DNA from: Fimbriimonadaceae bacterium
GTDB lineage: Bacteria; Armatimonadota; Fimbriimonadia; Fimbriimonadales; Fimbriimonadaceae
Reading direction: 5' to 3'
DNA length: 64,000 bases
Assembly (NCBI GenBank): GCA_026129685.1
Contig: JAHCHO010000001.1
Coordinates: forward strand, 248,001 to 312,000
Below the pieces are notes generated by a model that saw only the letters and a program-made list of their open reading frames with translations, had not been told where the DNA came from and searched no databases. The translations under genes and the position numbers were made by a program. Of this stretch, positions 14,806-23,655 are shown piece by piece; the stretch's first letter is position 1, and the number at the start of each line of letters is the position of its first letter.

Positions 14806-15095
14806 CCCTGGTCGCCATCGCCACCGTGTTCATCCTCGCGGTCTTCGTCGGCCTCGAGGTGATCTCCAAGGTCCCCCAGACCCTCCACACGCCGCTCATG
14901 TCGGCGACGAACGCGATCCATGGGGTCATCCTCGTCGGCGGCATCCTGGTGCTCGGTTCCTCCGAGGCTCCGCCGATGCAGGTCATCGGGGTGACGGCGG
15001 TCCTGTTCGGAACCCTCAACGTCGTCGGCGGCTTCGCCGTCACCGACCGGATGCTCGAGATGTTCAAAGCGAAGAAGCGCGAGGTGAAGAAATGA
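14802..15095 (+). CDS. pntAB: NAD(P) transhydrogenase, subunit alpha part 2 (membrane)
   Basis: A 97-aa membrane subunit of the transhydrogenase with about three transmembrane helices. Characteristic are FVGLEVISKVPQTLHTPLMSATNAIHGVILVGG and GTLNVVGGFAVTDRMLEMFK. It forms part of the proton channel with the beta subunit. It overlaps both neighbours by four bases (ATGA at each junction), and a GGAGGGA ribosome-binding site lies upstream. Confidence 0.93.
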   Translation: MTLVAIATVFILAVFVGLEVISKVPQTLHTPLMSATNAIHGVILVGGILVLGSSEAPPMQVIGVTAVLFGTLNVVGGFAVTDRMLEMFKAKKREVKK

Positions 15096-16498
15096 ACGCC
15101 GAGCAGCTCAAACAGACGATCGATCTCGCCTATCTCTTCGGAGCGGTGTGCTTCATCCTGGCGATGAAGCTGATGAACTCCCCGGTGACGGCGCGGCGGG
15201 GTAACCGCCTCTCCATGCTCGGCATGGCCGTCGCGATCGGGGCGACCTTCTTCAACCCGGCGATCCGTCCGGAAAACCTGCTTCTGATCGGGGCGGCCGT
15301 GGGCGTCGGCGTCGTGGGCGGTCTCATCCCGGCATACCGCGTTCAGATGACCGCGATGCCGCAGATGGTCGCGCTCCTGAACGGTCTCGGCGGCGGCGCG
15401 GTCGCGCTGGTCGCGCTCTACGAGTTCCTCGACGCTCTTCAGAAGGCGCACGTGCCGGAGCCCGTCCAGCGCGTCACGACCGTCCTTAGCGCCATTATCG
15501 GCACCATCAGTTTCTCCGGAAGTCTGATCGCGTACGGAAAACTCCAAGAACTGCTCCCCGGGAGGGCGATCACCTTCAAGGGCCACGGAACGGTCAACAT
15601 TCTGCTCGGGGCGTTCACCCTGGCCCTCGCCGCGATGATCCTGATGATGGGGCAGGTGACCGCCGCCGCTTTCTTCGCTCTCATCGGCCTTTCCTTCGTA
15701 CTCGGAATCTCCGCCGTCCTCCCGATCGGCGGCGCCGACATGCCGGTCGTCATCTCGTTGCTGAACTCGTTCACCGGGTGCGCGGCGGGTCTGGCGGGCT
15801 TCGTCCTGATCAACAACTCGCTGCTGATCGGCGGCGCGTTGGTCGGCGCGAGCGGTCTCATCTTGACCCTCCTGATGTGCCGCGCGATGAACCGCACTCT
15901 CGGCCACGTCTTGTTCTCCTCGGCGGGCCACGTGCTCGTCGCTGGGACCTCGACCAAGGTGGCTAAGCAGCCCAAGAGTTACTCCGTTGAAGACGCCGCC
16001 ATCCTGATGTCGAACGCCAACCGCGTTATCGTCGTGCCCGGCTACGGCATGGCGGTCGCCCAGGCGCAGCACCAAGTCAAGGAGATGGCGGGCAAACTCG
16101 AAGCGATGGGGGTGGAGGTGATCTACGCCGTCCACCCCGTCGCCGGCCGCATGCCCGGCCACATGAACGTGCTCCTCGCCGAGGCCGACGTCGCCTACGA
16201 CAAGCTCTACGAGCTGGAACAAGCGAACCCGCTCTTCCCGGAATCTGACGTCGCCCTCGTGATCGGCGCGAACGACGTTGTGAACCCCGCCGCCCGCACC
16301 GACCCCAACAGCCCGATCTACGGCATGCCCATCCTGGACGTGGACAAGGCCCGGACCGTCATCGTCAGCAAGCGCAGCATGAACCCCGGCTTCGCCGGCA
16401 TCGAGAACGACCTGTTCCTCAACGACAACACCGTCATGGTCTTTGGCAACGCCAAAACCACCATCGGAAAGATCACGGCCGCGCTCGACAACTACTGA
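15092..16498 (+). CDS. pntB: NAD(P) transhydrogenase, subunit beta
   Basis: A 468-aa protein. The N-terminal half contains about eight transmembrane helices of the proton channel, with MPQMVALLNGLGGGAVALVAL and GADMPVVISLLNSFTGCAAG. The C-terminal half is the NADP-binding dIII domain, with VIVVPGYGMAVAQAQHQVKEM, HPVAGRMPGHMNVLLAEADV and VIGANDVVNPAAR. With the two alpha parts it makes NADPH for biosynthesis. A strong hairpin terminator follows at 16520-16553. Confidence 0.95.
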   Translation: MNAEQLKQTIDLAYLFGAVCFILAMKLMNSPVTARRGNRLSMLGMAVAIGATFFNPAIRPENLLLIGAAVGVGVVGGLIPAYRVQMTAMPQMVALLNGLGGGAVALVALYEFLDALQKAHVPEPVQRVTTVLSAIIGTISFSGSLIAYGKLQELLPGRAITFKGHGTVNILLGAFTLALAAMILMMGQVTAAAFFALIGLSFVLGISAVLPIGGADMPVVISLLNSFTGCAAGLAGFVLINNSLLIGGALVGASGLILTLLMCRAMNRTLGHVLFSSAGHVLVAGTSTKVAKQPKSYSVEDAAILMSNANRVIVVPGYGMAVAQAQHQVKEMAGKLEAMGVEVIYAVHPVAGRMPGHMNVLLAEADVAYDKLYELEQANPLFPESDVALVIGANDVVNPAARTDPNSPIYGMPILDVDKARTVIVSKRSMNPGFAGIENDLFLNDNTVMVFGNAKTTIGKITAALDNY

Positions 16499-16519
16499 TC
16501 TGCCGCTCCGACAACCGCC

Positions 16520-16553
16520 CGGGGTGCCGTTCTGCCATTGGGACGGCGCCCCG
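16520..16553 (+). terminator. Terminator of the transhydrogenase operon
   Basis: CGGGGTGCCGT (16520-16530) pairs with ACGGCGCCCCG (16543-16553), an 11-bp stem with one G-T pair. It is followed by TTCTTGGTTCT, 22 nt after the pntB stop. Confidence 0.7.
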
Positions 16554-16679
16554 TTCTTGGTTCTGGCTGGATGCGGTCGGCCCCGGAACCAAGCTTCGGT
16601 CGTCGCAAACCGTCGCGACCGGGTTAGCCAAGCGATCGCCTCCTGACCGAGAAAAAAAGTGAAACAAGCACCGGTTCAC

Positions 16680-16708
16680 TTGCAACAAGCGCTTGTTCAT
16701 TGTATCGT
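16680..16708 (+). promoter_or_regulatory. Promoter of the LacI-type regulator (leaderless)
   Basis: TTGCAA (16680-16685), a 17-nt spacer, then TATCGT (16703-16708), followed after six nt by the GTG start at 16715. The spacer contains the palindromic operator. Confidence 0.72.
16684..16697. promoter_or_regulatory. LacI-family operator between -35 and -10
   Basis: AACAAGCGCTTGTT is a perfect 14-bp palindrome with a central CG, the form typical of LacI-family operators. It lies between the promoter boxes of the regulator gene, so repression of the gene by its own product is likely. A weaker inverted repeat (AAGTGAA...TTCACTT) lies just upstream, around 16659-16681. Confidence 0.75.
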
Positions 16709-16714
16709 GACCCT

Positions 16715-17791
16715 GTGGACGCAAAGGAGCAGTCCCTGTTCGCGGCGACGCAGCGCAGATCGACGACCTTGAAGGACGTCGCGAAGGCCGTGGGCCTCAG
16801 CGAATCGACCGCGTCGGTCGTCCTGAACGGCGCCCGCTCGGGAACCCGCGTGTCCGAGCGGACGCGCAAGCGCGTGTTGGACGCCGCCGACCGCCTCGGC
16901 TACCACCCGAACGCCCATGCAAGGGGCCTCTCGACGGGGCGATCCAACCGAGTCGGCATCTACTCGGGGCGAGCCCGGGTGGACGCCCGGAACCACTTCT
17001 TCGCCTCCATCCTCGGCGGCGTCTTGGACGGGGCCGAGACCCTAGGACTCAATTGCCTGGTCCACGGATCGAGCTCAACCCCCGCCGACCTCAGGGATCT
17101 GGTCTCGAGCCAGTCGGTGGACGGACTGCTCGTCCACCTGCGGCCGAACGACCCGATGCGGTCCATCCTCGCCGACCTCGGGGTCCCGGCCATCACCTTG
17201 GCGGACCGCTTTCCGGAACTTCCCGCCGTCTGCGTGGACGACGAAGCGGGCGGGCGGCTGCAGGCGCAACACCTCGCCCGTCTGGGGCACCGGCGCGTCC
17301 TTTTGCGCGAGCCCACCGCGTTCGCCCAGTCGGCGCGAGACCGAATGGACTCCTTCCGCCGGGTCGCCGAGAACCATGGAATCGAAGTCGTGTCCTTCGT
17401 GTCGCCCCATTCCGATTCGCCGAGCGCCGACGAGATCGAAGAGATCACCCGACCGAGAGATCGCGCCACCGCCGTCGTTTGCTGGAACGACGCGACCGCC
17501 GAACTCACCTGTCGCGCGCTGAGCGCGATCGGTCTGCGGGTGCCGGAAGACGTCTCCGTCGTCGGATTTGACGGGTTTCAGACGCGGTTTGCCCTCCGGT
17601 GGGACCTCACCACCATCCGCGCGCCCTGGGAAGAGGTCGGTGCGACCGCCGTTCGCGTGCTGCACCAGTTGATCCATGGCGAGCCGGTACCCCGCCTGAC
17701 CGTTCTCCCCGTCGAGTTCCACCGGGGAGCCACCACCGATGTTGCGTTCTGTCCGGCCGACCGCCGGAACCGGGCCGAAGGAGGCCATTGA
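16715..17791 (+). CDS. LacI-family transcriptional regulator
   Basis: A 358-aa repressor. The HTH domain is residues 15-70 (TLKDVAKAVGLSESTASVVLNG, then a hinge helix near YHPNAHARGLSTGRSN). The rest is a periplasmic-binding-protein-like sensor domain that binds a small effector, probably a sugar (for example SVVGFDGFQTRFALRWDLTTI). I chose the GTG at 16715, six nt after a -10 box; a TTG at 16700 would overlap the operator and promoter. The pseudopilin gene follows after only three bases, so both are probably controlled together. Confidence 0.9.
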   Translation: MDAKEQSLFAATQRRSTTLKDVAKAVGLSESTASVVLNGARSGTRVSERTRKRVLDAADRLGYHPNAHARGLSTGRSNRVGIYSGRARVDARNHFFASILGGVLDGAETLGLNCLVHGSSSTPADLRDLVSSQSVDGLLVHLRPNDPMRSILADLGVPAITLADRFPELPAVCVDDEAGGRLQAQHLARLGHRRVLLREPTAFAQSARDRMDSFRRVAENHGIEVVSFVSPHSDSPSADEIEEITRPRDRATAVVCWNDATAELTCRALSAIGLRVPEDVSVVGFDGFQTRFALRWDLTTIRAPWEEVGATAVRVLHQLIHGEPVPRLTVLPVEFHRGATTDVAFCPADRRNRAEGGH

Positions 17792-17794
17792 CAC

Positions 17795-18733
17795 ATGAAA
17801 AAGCAAGCCTTTACCCTCATCGAACTCCTCGTTGTGATCGCGATCATCGCGATCCTTGCCGCCATCCTGTTCCCGGTCTTCGCGCAGGCCAAGGTCGCCG
17901 CCAAGAGTGCGGGCGACCTCTCGAACATCAAGCAGATCGGCACGTCCATGGCCATGTACGCCGCCGACTACGATGATCGGTTCACCTACGGCATTCCGGA
18001 CGTATGGTCCGGCGCCCCGGCGTGGGGCAGCCCGTCCCTCGGATGGTCGCTGAACCTCCAGCCGTACTGCAAGTCGCTCGCCCTGCATCGCAGCCCGCTG
18101 GAGACCGACCCCACCATCGGCAGTTGGGGCGACTGGATGGGCATCGCGGTCAGCTACGGCATCAACGCGTTCACCGTTCCCAACGCGGCCGCCGCCGTGA
18201 ACTTCGTCGGCATTCCCCCGTCGGCGTGGCAGGGCCGGTGCCAGGCCGATTCGTTCACCAACAGTCCGGACTGCACCGTCCGCGGCATCGCCGCGCCCTA
18301 CGCGCAGGTGTACGGCGAGAACGGCGGCGGGCAGCACAACACCGCCTCGCTGTCCGTCACCCAGGTCACCAACCCGGCGGACACGATCGCGCTGGCGACC
18401 AAGTTCAACGGCGACGCGAAGCGCTACAGCGGAGGCGGTACCGGGAACGTCACCCAGTTCCAGTGCGGCGGCATCTTCGAAGCGGTTCCGGCGACGGACG
18501 GGTCCGATGTGTACGACATCGACTGGTGCGGCGGCGCCCAAATCCCCAACGGTCTTCGCGCGATCGACCGCAACAGCCCGCAGGGTCGCTACGGAGCGGT
18601 GAGCCAGACCGGCGACGGCAAGTCCAACTTCTCGTTCGTGGACACGCACGCCAAGTCCCTGGCGATCGCCGCCACCAACCCGAACCCGGATTCGGACTTC
18701 GCCAAGAACAAGTGGGACGCGTTGCGCCCCTGA
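17795..18733 (+). CDS. Type II/IV pseudopilin-like protein (DUF1559-like, H-X9-DG type)
   Basis: A 312-aa protein with a canonical prepilin peptidase site and hydrophobic helix ([20 protein letters not shown], then FPVFAQAK). The large beta-rich C-terminal domain includes a terminal [13 protein letters not shown] segment, the local version of the H-X9-DG motif. Such proteins are numerous in Armatimonadota, Planctomycetota and Lentisphaerota. They are thought to be surface or secretion-related minor pilins; their targets are unknown. AAGGAGG lies ten nt upstream of the ATG. Its position behind a LacI regulator suggests induction by a carbohydrate. A hairpin follows at 18744-18770. Confidence 0.88.
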   Translation: MKKQAFTLIELLVVIAIIAILAAILFPVFAQAKVAAKSAGDLSNIKQIGTSMAMYAADYDDRFTYGIPDVWSGAPAWGSPSLGWSLNLQPYCKSLALHRSPLETDPTIGSWGDWMGIAVSYGINAFTVPNAAAAVNFVGIPPSAWQGRCQADSFTNSPDCTVRGIAAPYAQVYGENGGGQHNTASLSVTQVTNPADTIALATKFNGDAKRYSGGGTGNVTQFQCGGIFEAVPATDGSDVYDIDWCGGAQIPNGLRAIDRNSPQGRYGAVSQTGDGKSNFSFVDTHAKSLAIAATNPNPDSDFAKNKWDALRP

Positions 18734-18743
18734 CTTCCCGCGA

Positions 18744-18770
18744 CCAGGACCCGTCCGGTACGGGTCCTGG
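18744..18770 (+). terminator. Hairpin after the pseudopilin gene
   Basis: CCAGGACCCGT and ACGGGTCCTGG form a perfect 11-bp stem with loop CCGGT, starting 10 nt after the stop codon. The following bases (CGCTTCATCC) are only moderately T-rich. Confidence 0.6.
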
Positions 18771-18783
18771 CGCTTCATCCGCC

Positions 18784-19059
18784 ATGAACAAAACGACCGT
18801 AGCGCTGGTCCTTCTCGTCCTGATGGGCCTCGTCGGGTGTGGCAACGACCCGGGGATGACTCAGAAGGAGATCGACGACATGAAGAACTCGCCCCGAATG
18901 ACGGAGGCCGATCGCGCGAAGGTCGCCGAAGGCTTCCGCAAGGGCGCCGAGGCGACAAGAGCGCAGCAATCCGAATGGGCCGCCGGCAAGAGTCCCGAGG
19001 AAGTCGCGCGGATCAACGCCGAGCGAGCGAAGTTGGGCCGCCCGCCTTTGGGCCAGTAA
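18784..19059 (+). CDS. Small lipoprotein (91 aa)
   Basis: A signal sequence with lipobox LVGC (Cys at residue 19) predicts a lipid-anchored envelope protein. The mature part is short, charged and helical (KEIDDMKNSPRMTEADRAKV, PEEVARINAERAKLGRPP). No known domain is recognised. It follows the pseudopilin after a hairpin, so it is probably transcribed separately or at lower level. Confidence 0.7.
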   Translation: MNKTTVALVLLVLMGLVGCGNDPGMTQKEIDDMKNSPRMTEADRAKVAEGFRKGAEATRAQQSEWAAGKSPEEVARINAERAKLGRPPLGQ

Positions 19060-19185
19060 GTCTCTGAGCGATGAACGCAAGAAGTTGGGGCGCGGTCGAA
19101 AGGCCGTGCTCCTTCTTCACTTTGCGCCAGATTCGGTTTGACCGTGACATCGACGGGGTTCCGTCGAACAGAATGGTGCACGATC

Positions 19186-22100
19186 ATGCTCGTTCCGTTG
19201 GCCCTCGTCCTCGCCTCGGAAGCCCCGGCCGCCATCCTGCGCGAGCCCGACGTGTTCGGCGACAAGGTCGCGTTCCGTTGCGAGGGTGACCTGTGGATCG
19301 GCGACCGGACCACCGGAAACGCGACGCGGCTCACTCGCCACGAAGGTCTGGAACGCTTTCCGCGGTTTTCGCCGGACGGCAAATGGCTCGCCTTCACCGC
19401 CGAGTACGATGGCCCCCGCGAGGCGTACGTCATGCCCGTCGAAGGCGGACCTCCCCGACGCCTGACCTTCACCGGCGATTACGCCCAAGTGCTGGATTGG
19501 ACCCCGGATGGAAAAGGCGTCCTGGTCCAGACCCGCTCTTTCCCCCGGAGCTTCGCGCTCAAGATGATCCCGCTGGACGGTGGCCCGCCAACCCGCCTGC
19601 CCCTTGAGTTCGCTTCGCACGGGTCCCTCGCCCCGGACGGAAACCGACTCGCCTTCACCCGTTTCAACCGCTACGAGGACGCCTGGTTCCGTTACCAAGG
19701 TGGCCTCAAGAACGACGTGTGGGTCGGCGACCTCTCGCGGAAATCCTTCCGCAAGGTCGTTTCGACCCGCTTCACCAACGAGTTCCCGGTCTGGGTCGGC
19801 GACCGCGTCGCCTACGTCGCGGCGAGCGACCGAGGTTTCTCCGTCGCGACCGTCGGCGCGGCGGGCGGTTCGCCCCGACGTCTCGCCGGTCCTTTCGATC
19901 TCGAAGTCCGCCACCTACAGACCGACGGCACCCGCCTGGTTTTCGAACTCGGGTTCGGCGTCGCCATCGTCGATGCCCGAACGGGGGCGCGAAGCGACCT
20001 TCGGTTCGACCTGGGGTCGGACCGCATCCACGCCCGTCCGTTTTCGGTGACGGTCGGTTCGGGCGTCACCGCCCCCACCATCGGCGGAACGGGAGCACGG
20101 CTCTTCGGCGAGGCCCGGGGTCGCATCGTCTCCTTTCCGGTCAAGCAGGGGGAGGCGCGAGTCCTCCTCGGGAAGGACGGCGTCCGCTACCGTTATCCCG
20201 CCCTATCGCCCAACGGCAAATCGCTTGCGTACTTTGGCGACGAATCGGGCGAACCGCGCCTCTACGTGGCGGACGCCGAGGGCACGAACCCGACTCCGAT
20301 CACGCCCGCTCTACCGCGCCAGCTTCGCCGAGTCGCCTGGTCGCCCGACTCGAAGTGGCTGTCCTATTCCGATAGCACGTACACCCTGCGCATCGTGAGG
20401 CCGGACGGGACCGACGAGCGCACCGTCCATCAGGGGGGCGGTTCGCGTCCGTGGGAGGGCATGGCCTACGACTGGTCGCCCGATGCCAAGTGGCTCGTGT
20501 TCGAGAAACTGAACCCGAAAACCTACTTCACCTCCCTCGCGCTCTACTACGTCGAGACCAAGGCGACCACCGACCTCTTGGGACCTGCCGCCGACCGCGC
20601 TCCCGTGTTCAGCCGGGACGGCAAGTGGCTCGCCTTCGCCTCGATGCGCGAGGCGGCGCCCCGTTGGGACGCCTGGATGAACCAGCTTTTCACCGAAAAG
20701 CCCTGGAAGGTGTGCCTCCTCTCCCTCCGCAAGGCCGAGGCCTCGCCTTTCGCCGCCAAAGACGACGAGGAGGAGCCCGCCAAGAAGCCGGACGAGACGA
20801 AGCCCACGTTCACCATCGAACTGGACGGCTTGGCGGACCGCATCATCGAGGTCCCGCTACCCGCCGGCGACGCGAACCACGTCGAAGTCGTCGGCGATCG
20901 CGTTCTCGTCCAAGACGGTCCGACGATCCGGTTCTTCGATCTCAAGGCCAAGCAGGGCGGCGTCCTAACGACCGGCCCCGAATTCGAGGTGAGCGCCGAC
21001 GGGAAAAAGGTCCTGATTCGCGGCAACCCTCCCCGCGTCGTCGATCCGACGTCCGCCGACCTTCCTCCGACGGCGGGAGCCGTTGCTTTCCCCAACCTGC
21101 GCTTCACGGTGGACCCAATCGCCGAATGGCGCCAAATCTACTGGGACGCTTGGCGCCACCTTCGCGACTACTTCTACGTCCCGAACATGCACGGGCTGAA
21201 CTGGCGCGCCGTCGGCGACAAGTACGCGCAGTACCTTCCCGCCGTGCGCGAAAGGAGCGAACTGACCGAACTGATCCGCTGGCTCCAGGCCGAACTCGGC
21301 ACGAGCCATATGTACCGCGACGACGGCGATACCCGGCGCAACGTTCCCCCGATGCCGATGGGCTACCTAGGATGGGATCTCGCCCCCGATCCCTCCGGTT
21401 TCCCGAAGATCGCCCGGCTCTTCCGTGGCGACGGCTTCAACCTCACCGATCGCTCGCCCCTCCTCGAGGCCGGCCTTGAGGTCAGAGAGGGCCAGTTCGT
21501 GATCGAAGTTGGAGGCGTCTTCGCCAAGAGCCCGGAGTTCCCCGCCGCCCTCATCGGCAAGGTTGGCGCGACCGTCTCCGTCACCGTGAACGACAAGCCA
21601 ACCGCCGAGGGTGCCCGAAAGATCTACGTCAAGCCCGTCGCCAACGAGAACACCATGCGCTACCGCGAGTGGGTTCGCGGCAATCGGGACGCCGTCGCCA
21701 AGGCCTCCGCCGGACGCGTCGGCTACCTCCATGTTCGCGCGATGGTCGAGCCCGATATGGCCGACTTCGTCCGGCAGTACTTCCCGCAACGCGACAAGGA
21801 GGCGCTGATCGTGGACGTCCGCTTCAACAACGGTGGCAACGTATCGAACAACATCGCCGCCATCCTGAAGCAAAGGCCCGTCGCCTTCTTCAACCAACGC
21901 AACCTGCCGGACTGGACGCGCCAAGGCGAGTTCTTCCCCGGCCCGATGGCCTGCCTGATCAACGAGTTCTGCATCTCCAACGGCGAGGAGTTCCCCCACC
22001 AGTTCCGCGCCCTGGGGCTCGGTCCCCTGATCGGGCGTCGCACGACGGGCGGCGAGGTCGGCTCGGACCCCGGCTGGCCGCTGATCGATGGCGGATCGAT

Positions 22101-22323
22101 CTCCGTGCCGAACTATGGCGCCTGGACACCGAAGAACGGCTGGATCATCGAAGGACCCGGGGTGTCGCCTGATCTCGATGTCGAAAGCGACCCCAACCTT
22201 TGGGCGCGAGGCGAGGACGCCCAACTCAAGAAGGCCGTGGACGTCCTTCTCTCGAAACTGGCCAAGAAGCCGACGCTGTGGCCGAAGACGCCTCCGCCGC
22301 CCGTCCGAACGGGCAAGGGCTAG
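19186..22323 (+). CDS. Tricorn protease homolog (S41 family, secreted)
   Basis: A 1045-aa peptidase of the tricorn type. After a short signal peptide (MLVPLALVLASEAPA) come two beta-propellers with PD40-type repeats (FPRFSPDGKWLAF, VAWSPDSKWLSY, VFSRDGKWLAF), a helical C1 domain around residues 650-730, a PDZ domain (about 760-820) and a C-terminal S41 serine protease domain. The catalytic His is in GTSHMYRD near residue 706 and the Ser in FCISNGEEF near 931; GRRTTGGEVGSDPGWP follows. It trims oligopeptides, here probably in the periplasm. ATG 19186 was chosen because an upstream frame start at 19138 would put 16 residues before the signal peptide. The stop overlaps the convergent esterase by four bases. 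Confidence 0.88.
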   Translation: MLVPLALVLASEAPAAILREPDVFGDKVAFRCEGDLWIGDRTTGNATRLTRHEGLERFPRFSPDGKWLAFTAEYDGPREAYVMPVEGGPPRRLTFTGDYAQVLDWTPDGKGVLVQTRSFPRSFALKMIPLDGGPPTRLPLEFASHGSLAPDGNRLAFTRFNRYEDAWFRYQGGLKNDVWVGDLSRKSFRKVVSTRFTNEFPVWVGDRVAYVAASDRGFSVATVGAAGGSPRRLAGPFDLEVRHLQTDGTRLVFELGFGVAIVDARTGARSDLRFDLGSDRIHARPFSVTVGSGVTAPTIGGTGARLFGEARGRIVSFPVKQGEARVLLGKDGVRYRYPALSPNGKSLAYFGDESGEPRLYVADAEGTNPTPITPALPRQLRRVAWSPDSKWLSYSDSTYTLRIVRPDGTDERTVHQGGGSRPWEGMAYDWSPDAKWLVFEKLNPKTYFTSLALYYVETKATTDLLGPAADRAPVFSRDGKWLAFASMREAAPRWDAWMNQLFTEKPWKVCLLSLRKAEASPFAAKDDEEEPAKKPDETKPTFTIELDGLADRIIEVPLPAGDANHVEVVGDRVLVQDGPTIRFFDLKAKQGGVLTTGPEFEVSADGKKVLIRGNPPRVVDPTSADLPPTAGAVAFPNLRFTVDPIAEWRQIYWDAWRHLRDYFYVPNMHGLNWRAVGDKYAQYLPAVRERSELTELIRWLQAELGTSHMYRDDGDTRRNVPPMPMGYLGWDLAPDPSGFPKIARLFRGDGFNLTDRSPLLEAGLEVREGQFVIEVGGVFAKSPEFPAALIGKVGATVSVTVNDKPTAEGARKIYVKPVANENTMRYREWVRGNRDAVAKASAGRVGYLHVRAMVEPDMADFVRQYFPQRDKEALIVDVRFNNGGNVSNNIAAILKQRPVAFFNQRNLPDWTRQGEFFPGPMACLINEFCISNGEEFPHQFRALGLGPLIGRRTTGGEVGSDPGWPLIDGGSISVPNYGAWTPKNGWIIEGPGVSPDLDVESDPNLWARGEDAQLKKAVDVLLSKLAKKPTLWPKTPPPPVRTGKG

Positions 22324-23054
22324 ATTCCGAGATTCCGGCGGTGAAAGGAAAGGGACTCGCGGATGTGCTCGTCCCAGTAGCTCCACTCGTGCGAACCCGG
22401 AAACTCTTCGTACTCGTGAGGAACCTCGTTGGCGACGAGGTGGTCGCGGAACGCCCGGTTCGCCTCGAGCAGGAAGTCCTCCTGTCCGCAGTCGAAGCGC
22501 AAGGCGGGAAGCGGCTCGGCTCGAAGCACCAAATCCAGGAGGTCGTTGGCGCCGCCCGCCGGCTCGGGGCCGACGATCCGTGCGAATTCCCGCGTCGTGG
22601 GCTGGGAGAGGTCTCGGAACGGGTGGTGGCCAAAGAGCAGCGCCCCCGAGTGGGACGTGGCGGATAGGAATCGGTCCGGATGATCCAACGCGAGGCGAAA
22701 CGCGCCGTACCCACCCATCGACAGGCCGCTGACGCACCAACCGGGTCGCGTCGAAAACCAGTGCTCGACCAACGTCGGCAACTCGTCGCCGAGAGCGGTC
22801 GCGTAGGCGTACCCTTCGATCGCGTCGCAGTAGAACCCGCGTCCGCCGTCCGGCATCACCACGATCAAAGGCAAGCCGTCCACGTACCGCTCGATGCTCG
22901 TTCGCCGCAACCAGATCGAGTGGTCGTCGGACAACCCGTGCAACAGGAACATGACGCGGTAAGGCCCGGGAACGCTCGGATCGGGGAGGATCGCGAACAC
23001 GGACGTCTGTTTCTCGAGCGCATTGGAGAAGTACCGGACTTCGCACAGGGCCAT
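22320..23054 (-). CDS. Esterase D/tributyrin-esterase-like alpha/beta hydrolase
   Basis: A 244-aa cytosolic esterase. It shows the early strand RVMFLLHGLSDDHSIWLRR with the oxyanion HG, the nucleophile elbow GLSMGGYGA (Ser), an acid region around LRFDCGQEDFLLEANR and His in FPGSHEWSYWDEH. Members cleave short acyl esters, S-formylglutathione or acetylated sugars; the substrate here is unknown. TAGCGT lies six nt before the ATG, predicting a leaderless mRNA. Confidence 0.85.
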   Translation of the reverse strand: MALCEVRYFSNALEKQTSVFAILPDPSVPGPYRVMFLLHGLSDDHSIWLRRTSIERYVDGLPLIVVMPDGGRGFYCDAIEGYAYATALGDELPTLVEHWFSTRPGWCVSGLSMGGYGAFRLALDHPDRFLSATSHSGALLFGHHPFRDLSQPTTREFARIVGPEPAGGANDLLDLVLRAEPLPALRFDCGQEDFLLEANRAFRDHLVANEVPHEYEEFPGSHEWSYWDEHIRESLSFHRRNLGI

Positions 23055-23221
23055 GACCGCACGCTACCCGGTGACCCGACCGGCCCGCGTCCGCGACAGG
23101 ACGCTGGGACGTTCGTCCCGGGTGCTCGCACCCTCCGGCTCAACACGAACCTCTCCTGAATTATGCGGATCGACGCGACCGCCCTGACCCAGACCCGGCA
23201 AGAACCCGCCAGGTGCGGCCG

Positions 23222-23655
23222 GTGAGCAGGTTTCCCCTTCTGATCCTCGCCCTTGGGTTCGTCGCCATGGTGGTCAGCGCAACCCTGTCGACCAAGTCCA
23301 CGGAAGACGCTCCCCTCGCGAAGCTCAAAGCGGAATTCGCCGCAAGACCATCCGTCCCCGTCAACCATTCGAAGTGCTCGGCGTCCTGATTGGCGGGTTC
23401 CTGTCCGGGCTGGTCGCCAACCGTCTTCAAGTCGCAACCGAGAAGGGCCCGCGCATCGGAACCAAGACCCGATGGGTGTTCGCCATGATCGGCGGCGCGC
23501 TCTTCGGCATCGGCGCCCAGTTTGCGCGCGGCTGCACGAGCGGCGCGGCGTTGAGCGGCATGGCGGTGCTCTCGACCGCCGGCTTCGTCACGATGCTCGC
23601 GATCTTCGGATCGGGCTACGCGTTCGCCTACTTCGCGCGGAGGCTCTGGCTATGA
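23222..23655 (+). CDS. YeeE/YedE-family membrane protein, first half, with one-base frameshift
   Basis: A GTG at 23222 begins a hydrophobic N-terminus (SRFPLLILALGFVAMVVSATL) whose frame stops at 23390. The family-typical part (RQPFEVLGVLIGGFLSGLVA, GPRIGTKTRWVFAMIGGALF, ARGCTSGAALSG) is in another frame and runs to 23655. Adding one C to the CCCC run at 23356-23359 joins the two as FAARPSVPRQPFEVLG, so one C is probably missing in the assembly or the gene. The GCTSG Cys motif is the conserved thiosulfate/sulfur-transport site of this family. The stop overlaps the ATG of the next gene (ATGATG at 23652). Confidence 0.72.
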
